Shown: positions 8,382 through 18,430 of the stretch, piece by piece | How positions within the stretch are numbered: position 1 is the first letter of the stretch | How the letters are laid out: each line of letters opens with the position of its first letter | Assembly: GCA_947365245.1 (NCBI GenBank) | Contig: CANAWG010000002.1 | Coordinates: 186,001 to 250,000, forward strand | Origin: an uncultured Oscillibacter sp. | Lineage (GTDB): Bacteria > Bacillota > Clostridia > Oscillospirales > Oscillospiraceae | Reading direction: 5' to 3' | Length of the DNA: 64,000 nucleotides | Made by a program: the position numbers and the translations under genes | The notes under the pieces: generated by a model | What the model was told of the DNA's origin: nothing | Database searches by the model: none | What the model saw: only the letters and a program-made list of their open reading frames with translations

Positions 8382-8846
8382 TTATCTTCGCCGGTCTCTC
8401 CTCCGCCTCAAGCGGCGGACCAGCAGGGCGGCCGTCACCGCCTGGGCCAGGGCCAGGAGGTAGGAGAGCCACGCCGCCTGGGAGAGGCCGGTGTATGCGG
8501 AGATGAACAGGGCGTAGGGCATGACGCAGAGGGCGGAGAAGATCCCCGTCCCGCCGCTGGCGGCGATCCCAAGGACCATGACGGCCACCGCCGCCCACCG
8601 AACAATGACCGCGAGGCGCAGGACGTCCCCCCGGTTTCGCAGCAGCAGGGCCGCCGGCCACCAGAGGACCACGTACAGCCAGCTGAACACCGCGCCGAAA
8701 AAAGAAGGGGTCTTGCGGACAGAGAAGAAGAGCCCCACGTTGCAGAGGACGGCCCCGGCAAAGCACACCGCCACGGCGATGGCCAGGGCGTTTTCCCACT
8801 TATCCCAATTTGCCTTGATGGAGATCAGACGCATCCGAAACGACAT
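8382..8846 (-). CDS. Hypothetical membrane protein
   Basis: Several hydrophobic helices; start MSFRMRLISIKANWDKWENALAIAVAV; RBS aaaggagg. Confidence 0.65.
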   Translation of the reverse strand: MSFRMRLISIKANWDKWENALAIAVAVCFAGAVLCNVGLFFSVRKTPSFFGAVFSWLYVVLWWPAALLLRNRGDVLRLAVIVRWAAVAVMVLGIAASGGTGIFSALCVMPYALFISAYTGLSQAAWLSYLLALAQAVTAALLVRRLRRRRDRRR

Positions 8847-8859
8847 GCCGCAGCCTCCT

Positions 8860-10701
8860 TTAGGGGTCTTCTCTCTCCGGGGCGTGGAAGTGATTCCAGA
8901 CGGATTCCGCCGCGTCCCGGGGCAGCACCGCCGCCAGCGATTCCATGTCCGCCTCCCGGATGGCCTTGACGGTGCCGAAGTGTTTCCGCAGGGCCTCCCG
9001 CCGCTTGGGCCCCACGCCGGGGATGCCGTCCAGGGCGGAGCGGGTGGCGCTCTTGGAGTGGCTCTCGTGGTGGAACGTAATGGCAAAGCGGTGGGTCTCC
9101 TCCTGAATCTGGCCGATGAGGGAGAACACCGCCTGATTGCCCACGATGCCGATCTCCCGGCCCTCCGGCGTCACCAGGGCCCGGGTGCGGTGGCGGTCGT
9201 CCTTCACCATGCCGAAGATGGGCGCCGTGACGCCGAAGTCCCGGGCGACGCCCAGGGCGGCCTGGGCGTGGGTCACGCCGCCGTCGATCAAAAAGACGTC
9301 CGGCAGGGGCAGGAACTTCTCGTCCCCGTCCGCCGCCCGCTGGAGCCGGCGGCGCAGCACCTCCCGCATGGAGGCGTAGTCGTCGGGATGACCCTCCGGC
9401 AGGTCCTTGATGTGGAAGCGGCGGTAGGCGCTTTTCAACGGCCTCGTGCCGCTGTAGACCACCATGGAGGCCACAATGTCGCTTTTTCCGGTGTTGGAGA
9501 TGTCAAAGGACTCCATCCGCTCCGGCGGGGCGGGCAGGTCCAACATCCTCTGCAGGAGCTCCAGAGTGTGGGTCACCCGCTCCTGGGCGGTGGTGGCCCG
9601 CTCCGCCTCCTGGCTGGCGTTTTGGCGGGCCATGGCCAAAAGCTCCGCTTTCTCCCCCCGCTGGGGGATGTGGACCCAGACCTTGTGCCCCGCCCGCCTG
9701 GTGAGCACCCGGGAGAGGTCCTCGCAGTCCTCCTCCGCCCCCTGGGGCAGCAGAATCTCGTGGGGCAGGATCGCCCGGGGGAGGTAGTACTGGGCCGTCA
9801 GGGCGGAGAGGATCTCCGCCTCGCTCTCCTCCATGGGGGCGGTGAAGAGCTCCGTCTCCCGGCCCGCCAGATTCCCCTCCTCCATGTGGAGCACGGCGTA
9901 GCAGCACTTGCCGCTGCCCCGGCAGAGGCCCCAGATGTCCGTGTCGGCGCACAGGCCCGCGATTACCGTCTGCTTCTTGCCCAGGGCCTGGATGGCGGTG
10001 ATCCGGTCCCGCAGCAGCGCCGCCCGCTCGAAGCGCAATGATTCCGCCTCCGCCTCCATCTCGGCGGTCATCTCCTTTAAGAGCTGCTTGGCCCGGCCCT
10101 CCAGCATCAGCGCGGCCTGGTCGATCCGGCGGCGGTACTCCTCCGCCGTCATCTCGACGCGGCAGAAGCCGTCGCACCGGCCCATGTGGAAGTTGAGGCA
10201 GGGCCGCTCCGCCCCGACGTCCCGGGGGAATTTCCGATTGCAGGTGGGCAGGCGCAGGGCGGAGAGCACCGCGTCCAGGGCCTGCCGGGTCTCAAACCGG
10301 CCGCCGAAAGGGCCGAAGTACCGGGCCCCGTCGTTTGCCCACTTGTGTGTCATGGTGAAGCGGGGGTACTCGTCCTTGGAAAGACGCACAAAGGGGTAGC
10401 CCTTGTCGTCTTTCAGCAGGATGTTGTAGCGGGGCATGTGGCGCTTGATGAGGGAATTCTCCAGCACCAGGGCCTCAAACTCGCTGGTGACGAAGATGGT
10501 GTCGAAGTGGTCCACCTGGGAGACCATCTGCCGCGTCTTGGCGGTGTGGGAGGCGCTGTCCTGGAAGTACTGGCTCACCCGGTTTTTCAGCTTCTTGGCC
10601 TTGCCCACGTAGATGACCTTGCCGGTCTTGTCCATCATGAGATAGACCCCGGGGGTCAGAGGCAGGGCGTTGGCCTTTTCTTTCAGTTCGTCGTGGGTCA
10701 C
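8860..10701 (-). CDS. uvrC: UvrABC system protein C
   Basis: GVYLMMDKTGKVIYVGKAKKLKNRVSQYF (GIY-YIG), SFDISNTGKSDIVASMVVYSG, DGGVTHAQAA, C-terminal HhH. Confidence 0.98.
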   Translation of the reverse strand: MTHDELKEKANALPLTPGVYLMMDKTGKVIYVGKAKKLKNRVSQYFQDSASHTAKTRQMVSQVDHFDTIFVTSEFEALVLENSLIKRHMPRYNILLKDDKGYPFVRLSKDEYPRFTMTHKWANDGARYFGPFGGRFETRQALDAVLSALRLPTCNRKFPRDVGAERPCLNFHMGRCDGFCRVEMTAEEYRRRIDQAALMLEGRAKQLLKEMTAEMEAEAESLRFERAALLRDRITAIQALGKKQTVIAGLCADTDIWGLCRGSGKCCYAVLHMEEGNLAGRETELFTAPMEESEAEILSALTAQYYLPRAILPHEILLPQGAEEDCEDLSRVLTRRAGHKVWVHIPQRGEKAELLAMARQNASQEAERATTAQERVTHTLELLQRMLDLPAPPERMESFDISNTGKSDIVASMVVYSGTRPLKSAYRRFHIKDLPEGHPDDYASMREVLRRRLQRAADGDEKFLPLPDVFLIDGGVTHAQAALGVARDFGVTAPIFGMVKDDRHRTRALVTPEGREIGIVGNQAVFSLIGQIQEETHRFAITFHHESHSKSATRSALDGIPGVGPKRREALRKHFGTVKAIREADMESLAAVLPRDAAESVWNHFHAPEREDP

Positions 10702-10725
10702 AGTGTCTCTCCTCTCAAAAGGCGC

Positions 10726-11070
10726 TCAGATGCCCCATACATTCCGCAGCACGCCCCAGGTAAGCACCGCCGCCGCCAGCGCCCAGGTCAAAACCCCGGC
10801 GGCCCGGGGACGGCGGCGCTGAAGCCACAGCGCCACAGGGATCCAGGGGGCGATCAGCACCAGGCCGTAGTTGTACCCGGGGACGAAGCGCCCGTGGAGC
10901 AGCCCCAGGCACAAATCGGTGATGCCGCAGCCGGGGCAGCGCAGCCCCGTCACAAGCCGAAAGGGGCAGGGAATCCGCAGCCCCAGGGGGATCAGCACAT
11001 AGCCATAGAGAAGACCGGCGCAGAGCAGGCCCGCGCCGGCCGGGAGCGGTTTACTCCGCCGCATACTCAT
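10726..11070 (-). CDS. DUF2752 family membrane protein
   Basis: CPFRLVTGLRCPGCGITDLCLGLLHGRF. Confidence 0.8.
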   Translation of the reverse strand: MSMRRSKPLPAGAGLLCAGLLYGYVLIPLGLRIPCPFRLVTGLRCPGCGITDLCLGLLHGRFVPGYNYGLVLIAPWIPVALWLQRRRPRAAGVLTWALAAAVLTWGVLRNVWGI

Positions 11071-11401
11071 TGAGCTCGGACTGCATCAGGGCGTAGGAGA
11101 TGATGCTAAAGCCGAAGATGGCCAGCAGCAGATACAGAATGCCCAGGTGGCCGGCCGCCTGACCCTGGTTCACCCGCTGGCGGTCCAGGTCGTCGCCGGC
11201 GCGGTAGAGCCAGTAGAGGCCGTAGATGTTGCAGGTGACGATGCTCAGCAGCAGCACAAGCCCGCCGGAGGGGGCGTTGGGCCGGGCCGTGGCCAGGTTT
11301 ACGTCCTCCGCCAGGCAGTACAGCCAGTAGAGGCCGTAAATTCCGCAGGTGACAATGGTCAGCACGATGCAAAGGCCGATGCTGCGCTTTTGGATACTCA
11401 T
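11051..11401 (-). CDS. DUF4234-like small membrane protein with duplicated IVTCxIYGLYWLY motif
   Basis: LTIVTCGIYGLYWLYCLAED and LSIVTCNIYGLYWLYRAGDD; start placed at 11401. Confidence 0.8.
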   Translation of the reverse strand: MSIQKRSIGLCIVLTIVTCGIYGLYWLYCLAEDVNLATARPNAPSGGLVLLLSIVTCNIYGLYWLYRAGDDLDRQRVNQGQAAGHLGILYLLLAIFGFSIISYALMQSELNEYAAE

Positions 11402-11514
11402 AGATACAATCTCCTCTCTCACATAGAATCTCCGCCCAGTATACCACACTTTTTCCCAGGACGCAACAAAGGGCGGCCTCCTGAGAGACCGCCCTTTCCG
11501 GAACGAGACTGAGA

Positions 11515-11778
11515 TTACTCGCCGAAGTTGTCGTTGACCAGCTCCACCAGAGCGCCCACGGCCTCTTTCTCATCGGCGCCGTCGGCGATGAGGGTGACGC
11601 TGGTGCCTTTCACGATGCCCAGGGACAAAACGCCCAGCAGGCTCTTGGCGTTGACGCGGCGGTCCTCTTTCTCCACCCAGATACCGCTTTTGAACTCGTT
11701 GGCCTTCTGGATAAAGAAAGTGGCGGGCCGGGCGTGCAGACCCACTTCATTATTAACAGTGATCTCCTGGGTATACAT
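11515..11778 (-). CDS. ptsH: HPr phosphocarrier protein
   Basis: EVGLHARPATFFIQKANEFKS, VNAKSLLGVLSLGI. Confidence 0.95.
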   Translation of the reverse strand: MYTQEITVNNEVGLHARPATFFIQKANEFKSGIWVEKEDRRVNAKSLLGVLSLGIVKGTSVTLIADGADEKEAVGALVELVNDNFGE

Positions 11779-12174
11779 ATTACAGCGCTCCTTTTCTACA
11801 CAAAGTTAAAGTCAGACTGTGTTAAACCAAATCTGCTACCATCATAACCGCTTTTTCCCATCTCGTCAACAGTATTTTTCACAAACATTTGCGGAAATCT
11901 TCCACTTGTAAAAATGCTTTTTAGTAGTTTACACCATTTTTAACCAATTCTATACCACAAAATGGCCATATTTTGCAAAACCTGTGCCCGTTTCTCTGAC
12001 AACGGTCCGCCGCCCGTCTGGCAGGGACCGGCACGGCTCACAAAAACTGCCGGGATTTTTCCGCCGCCGCCGGGGACAATACTCTTGGCTGACAGGTCCG
12101 GATGACCCGTTCCTGCGGCCGACGCGGGTTCCTTGGGTATCGCACACACTACCCGCGCAAAGGAGGACCCTGCG

Positions 12175-12447
12175 TTGAAAAGAAGTTTTGCGCTTTTGCT
12201 GACCTCTGTGATGCTGGTGGTTTCCCTGGCGGCCTGCGGCAAGGACCGCGTTGACGGCGCCGGTGACATGACGAACGGCACTTATGATAACGGCGCCGGC
12301 GACATGGCAAACGGCGCCAGGGACGCCATGGACGACATGGGCGACGCGGCCCGGGACGTGGTCCGGGGCGCCGAGGACGCCCTGACCGGCGGCAGTAATC
12401 ACGAGACAAGCGGCTACACCTACGACCAGACGGACCGAATCGGCTGA
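12175..12447 (+). CDS. Small predicted lipoprotein, Gly/Asp/Ala-rich
   Basis: TTG start with SD aaaggagga; signal KRSFALLLTSVMLVVSLAAC lipobox; quasi-repeats GAGDMxNGxxD. Confidence 0.7.
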   Translation: MKRSFALLLTSVMLVVSLAACGKDRVDGAGDMTNGTYDNGAGDMANGARDAMDDMGDAARDVVRGAEDALTGGSNHETSGYTYDQTDRIG

Positions 12448-12477
12448 CGGCGCGTCAGCGGTCTGGCCGGAAATCAC

Positions 12478-12519
12478 AGCGCCCCGGAGCAGGAAACTGC
12501 CCTCGGGCGCTGTTTTTTT
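12478..12519 (+). terminator. Rho-independent terminator
   Basis: CAGCGCCCcggagcaggaaactgccctcGGGCGCTGTTTTTTT. Confidence 0.8.
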
Positions 12520-12640
12520 ACGGCGCCTTGTCTTTCCTTTTCCCGGAGTCTCCTGTATAATGGCCCGTAGAACATCACCCGCTCCCGCCGCAAGCGGGGG
12601 CGGCCTGCGGGGCGCGGCCCCGGGAAAGGACGGCCATGCC

Positions 12641-13333
12641 ATGACTCAGGCGTTTTCCATGCGGGTGATCGCCCGCGTCCACAGTGAGTTCTCCTCAAAG
12701 TTCGGCGTGCCCCGGCAGAGCGGACTGGTGGAGGCGCTGGAGTCCACATTGGTCTTTGAACCGGAATTTCGCAGCGAGGAGGCCCTGCGGGGGCTGGAGG
12801 GCTTCTCCCACCTGTGGCTGGTATGGGTGTTTCACCAGGCAATCCAGCGGGAGTGGTCCCCCACGGTGCGGCCGCCCCGGCTGGGGGGAAACGCCCGGAT
12901 GGGTGTCTTTGCCACCCGCTCCCCTTTCCGGCCCAACCCCATCGGCCTGTCCTCCGTGCGTCTGGCGGGGATTGAGCGCACGGCGGAGCACGGGACGGTG
13001 CTGCGCCTCCGGGGGGCGGACCTGATGGACGGCACCCCGGTGCTGGACATCAAGCCCTACGTCCCCTACGCCGACAGCCGCCCGGAGGCCCTGGGGGGCT
13101 TCGCCGCCGTCCCCGCCCGGGAGACGCTGGCGGTGGAGATCCCCCCGGAGCTGCTGGAGCGCATCCCTCCGGAGCGCCGGGAGGCCCTGCGGGGCGTGCT
13201 GGCCCAGGACCCCCGCCCCCGCTATCAGGAGGACCCGGAGCGGGTCTACGGCTTTGGCTTCGCGGGGCTGGAGGTGCGCTTTTCCGTGGCGGACGGCGTG
13301 GCGACGGTGCGGGAGATCCGAAAAGCCCTGTGA
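12641..13333 (+). CDS. trmO: tRNA (N6-threonylcarbamoyladenosine(37)-N6)-methyltransferase TrmO
   Basis: FSHLWLVWVFHQ, FATRSPFRPNPIGLSSVRLAGIE, GTPVLDIKPYVPYADS. Confidence 0.92.
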   Translation: MTQAFSMRVIARVHSEFSSKFGVPRQSGLVEALESTLVFEPEFRSEEALRGLEGFSHLWLVWVFHQAIQREWSPTVRPPRLGGNARMGVFATRSPFRPNPIGLSSVRLAGIERTAEHGTVLRLRGADLMDGTPVLDIKPYVPYADSRPEALGGFAAVPARETLAVEIPPELLERIPPERREALRGVLAQDPRPRYQEDPERVYGFGFAGLEVRFSVADGVATVREIRKAL

Positions 13334-13471
13334 GATACCGGAAATTCCCCGGCGGACAGCGGTGCTTTTCATGCAGAATGTCACTTGCAAATCCGGGGAA
13401 AAACGCTATGATATGGTTATATTTAAACGTTTGCGCGAGGCGCTGACCCCGCGGAGTAAAGGAGCGTCCAA

Positions 13472-14761
13472 ATGTCTTATCACTATCTGCTGGATCTGGC
13501 GCTGATTCTGCTGAGTACAAAATTTTTGGGGATCATCACCGGCAAGTTCCAGATGCCCCGGGTGGTGGGGGCCCTGCTGGCGGGTCTGGTGCTGGGTCCC
13601 GCCGTGCTGAACGTGCTGTCGGAGACGGCGTTCCTCTCCCAGCTCAGCGAGCTGGGGGTCATCGTCATCCTCTTCACCGCCGGCATGGGCACGGACCTGC
13701 GGGAGCTCCGCAGCGCCGGAAAGTCCGGCTTTTTCGTGGCCCTGTGCGGCGTGCTGGTGCCCATGGCCATGGGCACGGGCTTCGGCTTTCTGGCGGGATG
13801 GGCCGGCTGGCTGCCGGAAAACACCGTGCTGGAAAATGTGTTCCTGGGCACCGTCCTCACCGCCACCTCCGTCAGCATCACGGTGGAGACCCTGCGGGAA
13901 CTGGGGCGGCTGGACACCAAGGTGGGCGGCACCATCCTGGCCGCCGCCCTCATCGACGACGTGCTGGGCCTTATCGCCCTGACGATCGTGGCCAGCTTCG
14001 CGGGGGAGGGCACCAACCTGGCGCTGGTGCTGGTGAAGATCGTACTGTTCTTCGCTTTCGCCATCGTGTCCTCCGTTTTGGGCATCCGGCTCTTCCACTG
14101 GATGATTGACCACGCCCGGGGGAAGAATCTGCGCCGCTACCCCGTGTTCGCCTTTGTGACCTGTCTGCTGCTGTCCTACTGCGCCGAGGAGTTTTTCGGC
14201 GTGGCGGACATCATCGGGGCCTTTGTGGCGGGCCTCATCGTGGCCTGCACCCCCAAGGCCAAGTACATCCAGTCCAAGTTCGAGCCCCTGAGCTATCTGC
14301 TGCTGACGCCGGTGTTCTTCTCCGGCATCGGCATCAAGGTGGAGCTGCCCTCCCTGGACGGACGGCTGGTCCTCTTCTCGCTGCTGCTGCTGGCCACGGC
14401 CATCCTCTCCAAGGTCATCGGCTGCGGCCTGGGGGCCCGGCTGTGCGGCTTCCGGGGCATGGAGTGTGCCCAGGTGGGCGTGGGCATGGCCTGCCGGGGC
14501 GAGGTGGCGCTGATTGTGGCCAACCGCGGGCTCAGTATGGGGGTCATGAGCCAGGCCATGATGACGCCCATCATCATCACCGTGGTGGGCTGCGCGGTGC
14601 TGACGCCCATTTTGCTCAAGCTGGTCTTCCGGGGCCAGCCGGACTCCGTCCCCCAGGAGAGCCGCCTCACCGACGGCTATCGGGCCACCGAGCAGATGGA
14701 CCTGGTGTCCGCCCAGCTGCTGAACCGGGAGAACCGGACCCCCTCCGGAAAGGGAAATTGA
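13472..14761 (+). CDS. Kef-type cation:proton antiporter
   Basis: LGIITGKFQMPRVVGALLAGLVLGPAVLN, Na+/H+ exchanger-like multi-TM pattern, ALIDDVLGLI. Confidence 0.88.
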   Translation: MSYHYLLDLALILLSTKFLGIITGKFQMPRVVGALLAGLVLGPAVLNVLSETAFLSQLSELGVIVILFTAGMGTDLRELRSAGKSGFFVALCGVLVPMAMGTGFGFLAGWAGWLPENTVLENVFLGTVLTATSVSITVETLRELGRLDTKVGGTILAAALIDDVLGLIALTIVASFAGEGTNLALVLVKIVLFFAFAIVSSVLGIRLFHWMIDHARGKNLRRYPVFAFVTCLLLSYCAEEFFGVADIIGAFVAGLIVACTPKAKYIQSKFEPLSYLLLTPVFFSGIGIKVELPSLDGRLVLFSLLLLATAILSKVIGCGLGARLCGFRGMECAQVGVGMACRGEVALIVANRGLSMGVMSQAMMTPIIITVVGCAVLTPILLKLVFRGQPDSVPQESRLTDGYRATEQMDLVSAQLLNRENRTPSGKGN

Positions 14762-14811
14762 CCGGAGATTGATCCGCCCGCCGCGTAGAGCGCGGCGCTA
14801 TATTCACGAGA

Positions 14812-16242
14812 ATGCGCGCCGGAGAGAGCGGGCCAGCCGCCCCTCCCCGGCGCGCCGGCCATGCCGGGGAGGAGGACAACCCTGTGGGACAGAGGGATTT
14901 GACAAGGGGAGCCGTGTTCCCCACCATGTGCCTGTTCGCGCTGCCCATGATTCTGGGAAATCTCTTGCAGCAGTGCTACAACATCGTGGACTCCTGGGTG
15001 GTGGGACACTATGTCAGTTCCGCCGCTCTGGGGGCGGTGGGATCGGCCTTTGCCCTGATGACCTTTTTGACCTCGGTGCTGCTGGGGCTGTGTATGGGCA
15101 GCGGGGTGGTGTTCTCATTGTGCTTCGGCACCGGGGACCAAAAGCGGCTGGAGGAGGGCCTCCGGGCCTCCTGGGTGCTGACGGCGGCGATCACGGCCCT
15201 GCTCACCGCGGCGTCCCTGCTGGGGGTGGACGCCATTGTGGTCTGGATGCGCATCCCCGCGGAGATCACGGAGCTGACCCGGGACTACCTGGTGCTGGTG
15301 TTCTGGGGCATCCCGGCCATCGCCCTCTATAACTTCTTCGCCGCCTACCTCAGGGCCCTGGGCAACTCCGTGGCGCCGCTGGTGTTTCTGGGCGTCTCCA
15401 CGGCGCTGAACATCGCGCTGGACCTGCTGCTGGTGGCGGTCTATCCCTTTGGGACGGCGGGGGCCGCCGCCGCCACGGTCATCGCCCAGTATGTCTCGGG
15501 CCTTGGCATCGCCCTGTGCGCTCTGGCGCGGGACCGCCAGCTGCGGCAGGTGTTCCGCCGCCTCCGGATCAAACGCGCCAGCCTGCGGGAGATCGCCGGC
15601 TACTCCCTGCTCACCTGTGTGCAGCAGTCCGTGATGAACTTGGGGATTTTGATGGTCCAGGGGCTGGTGAACAGCTTCGGCACCGGGGTCATGGCGGCCT
15701 TTGCCGCCGGGGTGAAGATCGACGCCTTCGCCTATATGCCGGTGCAGGAGTACGGCAACGCCTTTTCCACCTTCATCGCCCAGAACATGGGGGCGAGAGA
15801 GCCGGAGCGCATCCGGCAGGGCGTCCGCTGCGGCGTGGGAACGGTGGTGGGCTACTGCGCCGCCGTGTCGCTGATATTGTGGTTCTTGGCGAGGCCGCTG
15901 ATTCTGATCTTCATCGACCCCGGCGAGACCGCCGTGGCGGCGGAGGGCGTCCGCTACCTCCACACCGTGGGGCCCTTCTACTGCGGCATCGGGTGCCTGT
16001 TTCTGCTCTACGGGCTGTACCGGGCCCTGGGCCGGCCCGCCGTCTCCGTGGTGCTGACGGTGATCTCCCTGGGCACCCGGGTGGCCCTGTCCTACTCGCT
16101 GGCTCCAATCCCGGAGATCGGCGTGGCGGGGATCTGGTGGTCCATTCCCATCGGCTGGGCCCTGGCGGATCTCACCGGCTTCCTCATCTATATGAAAAAC
16201 CGGGACCGCCTCATGCCCGCCGCGGGGCAGAGGGAGACTTGA
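14812..16242 (+). CDS. MATE family efflux transporter
   Basis: LFALPMILGNLLQQCYNIVDSWVVGHYV; MATE-type TM pattern; start codon uncertain. Confidence 0.92.
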   Translation: MRAGESGPAAPPRRAGHAGEEDNPVGQRDLTRGAVFPTMCLFALPMILGNLLQQCYNIVDSWVVGHYVSSAALGAVGSAFALMTFLTSVLLGLCMGSGVVFSLCFGTGDQKRLEEGLRASWVLTAAITALLTAASLLGVDAIVVWMRIPAEITELTRDYLVLVFWGIPAIALYNFFAAYLRALGNSVAPLVFLGVSTALNIALDLLLVAVYPFGTAGAAAATVIAQYVSGLGIALCALARDRQLRQVFRRLRIKRASLREIAGYSLLTCVQQSVMNLGILMVQGLVNSFGTGVMAAFAAGVKIDAFAYMPVQEYGNAFSTFIAQNMGAREPERIRQGVRCGVGTVVGYCAAVSLILWFLARPLILIFIDPGETAVAAEGVRYLHTVGPFYCGIGCLFLLYGLYRALGRPAVSVVLTVISLGTRVALSYSLAPIPEIGVAGIWWSIPIGWALADLTGFLIYMKNRDRLMPAAGQRET

Positions 16243-16337
16243 AGAGGGCGCTTTGCGCCCTCTTTTTTTGTCCTCCCGGCGGGAAATTCTCCGGCGTTTG
16301 TGAAAACAGCCAAATTCCGGTGCGGATTTTTGTGAGC

Positions 16338-16411
16338 AAGTTTGATTAAATTAGATTGACTCTGATGAAGTTCCGTGATAGTATCCAGTTACAGTAAAGT
16401 TAATCAAACTT
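16338..16411 (+). promoter_or_regulatory. PTS operon promoter flanked by a perfect 12-bp inverted repeat (putative DeoR/FruR operators)
   Basis: AAGTTTGATTAA (16338-16349) / TTAATCAAACTT (16400-16411); TTGACT-N17-TAGTAT at 16356-16384. Confidence 0.7.
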
Positions 16412-16454
16412 AATCATACAAAATCAATCCAAATCAGGAAAGGAAGCTGAGACC

Positions 16455-18380
16455 ATGCGCATCACCGATCTGCTGAACGCCGCCGGCATCCAGCTCCACG
16501 CCGCACCCGACAGCAAGGACTCCGCCATCGACCTGCTGGTCAGCCTTCAGGAGCGGGCGGGCCGCCTCACCGACAGGGAGCTGTACCGGACGGACATCCT
16601 GGCCCGGGAGGCCCTGAGCTCCACCGCCATCGGAAACGGCATTGCGGTGCCCCACGCCAAGAGCGCCGCTGTCAGGGAGGCGGGCCTCGCCGCCGTCACC
16701 GTCCCCGCCGGGGTGGACTACGACGCCCCCGACGGCCTGCCCTCCAGGCTCTTCTTTATGATCGCGGCCTCCCAGAGCGGCGGCGACGTCCACCTGGAGA
16801 TGCTCTCCCGGCTGATGGTCATGCTGATGGACGAGGACTTCTGCCAAAAGCTCCTGGACGCGGAGGACGTGGAGACCTTCCTCGGCCTGATCGACGCCCA
16901 GGAGCGGGCCAAGTATCCCGACGAGCCCGCCCCCGCCGCCGCGGAGGAGGACACCGGGAGGCTCCGGGTGCTGGCCATCACCGCCTGCCCCACGGGCATC
17001 GCCCACACCTACATGGCCGCCGAGGCCCTGGAGAAAAAGGGCCGGGAGCTGGGCTTCGGCGTCAAGGCGGAGACCCAGGGCTCCGGCGGTGCCAAGAACA
17101 TCCTGACCCGGGAGGAGATCGCCGGGTGCGACGGCATCATCATCGCCGCCGACAAGAACGTGGACCTGGCCCGGTTTGACGGCAAGCCCCTGCTGCGGGT
17201 CCCGGTGTCCGACGGCATCAACAAGCCCGAGGAACTGATCCGGAGGATCATCGACGGCCAGGCGCCCGTCTACCACCACCAGGGCGCGGCCGCGGAGGAG
17301 GATCTGGGGAACGAGAGCACGGGCCGCCGGCTCTACAAGCACCTGATGAACGGCGTGTCCCACATGCTGCCTTTCGTCATTGGCGGCGGCATCATCATGG
17401 CCCTCTCCTTCCTGCTGGACGGCGGCGCGGCGGGCACCTCCGCCTTTGGCTCGTCCTGGGTGCTGCCGGCGTTTTTCAACAAGGCGGGCAATATCGCCTT
17501 TGGCTTCATGGTGCCCATTCTGGCGGCGTTCATCGCCCAGTCCATCGCCGACCGGCCGGGCCTCATGGTGGGCTTTGTGGGCGGCTCCCTGGCCGCCACC
17601 GGCGCCACCTTTGCCTACTTCGCCGACCCCACCGTGCCCATCGTCCCCGCGGGCTTTTTGGGGGGCCTCCTGGCGGGCTTTGTGGGCGGATGGTTCATGA
17701 AGTGGCTGCGCAGGCTCTGTGACAAGCTGCCCGCCTCCCTGGAGGGATTGAAGCCCATTTTGATCTACCCCGTGGCGGGCCTGCTCTTCATCGGCGCGTT
17801 CATGTGCCTGGTAAACCCCCTGGTGGGCATGATTAACAACGCCCTCATCGCCGCGCTGAACTCCATGGGCGGAGCCTCCGCCGTGCTGCTGGGGGCGCTT
17901 GTGGCCGGGATGCAGGCCACCGACATGGGCGGGCCCATCAACAAGGCGGCCTACGTCTTCGGCACCGCCTCCATCGCCATGGCCGAGGGCGGCTTCTCCC
18001 CGGTGATGGCCGCCGTCATGGCGGGCGGCATGGTGCCCCCCATCGCCATCGCCCTGGCCACCATCTTCTTCAAGGACCGCTTTACCGCCCAGGAGCGCAA
18101 GTCCGGCCCGGTGAACTTCATCATGGGACTGTCCTTTATCACCGAGGGCGCCATCCCCTACGCCGCCTCCGACCCTCTCCACGTGATCCCCTCCTGCATC
18201 GTGGGCTCCGCCGTGGCGGGCGCGCTGTCCATGGCCTTTGGCTGCGCCTCCCCGGCGCCCCACGGCGGACTGTTCGTGTTCCCCGTGATGCAGAATCCTC
18301 TGGGCTACGCGGCCGCGCTGCTGATCGGCTCTGTGGCGGGCATGCTGATGCTGGGTCTGCTGAAAAAGAGGAAAGTGTGA
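16455..18380 (+). CDS. fruA: Fructose-family PTS transporter subunit IIABC
   Basis: EIIA (GNGIAVPHAKSAAV), EIIB (ITACPTGIAHTYMAAEALEKKG), EIIC (FVIGGGIIMALSFLLDG ... FITEGAIPYAASDP). Confidence 0.95.
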   Translation: MRITDLLNAAGIQLHAAPDSKDSAIDLLVSLQERAGRLTDRELYRTDILAREALSSTAIGNGIAVPHAKSAAVREAGLAAVTVPAGVDYDAPDGLPSRLFFMIAASQSGGDVHLEMLSRLMVMLMDEDFCQKLLDAEDVETFLGLIDAQERAKYPDEPAPAAAEEDTGRLRVLAITACPTGIAHTYMAAEALEKKGRELGFGVKAETQGSGGAKNILTREEIAGCDGIIIAADKNVDLARFDGKPLLRVPVSDGINKPEELIRRIIDGQAPVYHHQGAAAEEDLGNESTGRRLYKHLMNGVSHMLPFVIGGGIIMALSFLLDGGAAGTSAFGSSWVLPAFFNKAGNIAFGFMVPILAAFIAQSIADRPGLMVGFVGGSLAATGATFAYFADPTVPIVPAGFLGGLLAGFVGGWFMKWLRRLCDKLPASLEGLKPILIYPVAGLLFIGAFMCLVNPLVGMINNALIAALNSMGGASAVLLGALVAGMQATDMGGPINKAAYVFGTASIAMAEGGFSPVMAAVMAGGMVPPIAIALATIFFKDRFTAQERKSGPVNFIMGLSFITEGAIPYAASDPLHVIPSCIVGSAVAGALSMAFGCASPAPHGGLFVFPVMQNPLGYAAALLIGSVAGMLMLGLLKKRKV

Positions 18381-18430
18381 TACAATCAAAGGGAAATCGT
18401 CCGGCAGGACGGGAAAGGCAGGTTTTGAGT

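Noticed and set aside
16434-18389. 651-aa minus-strand ORF over the PTS gene
   Set aside because: Antisense shadow (His/Gly-rich) of the clear fructose PTS EIIABC.
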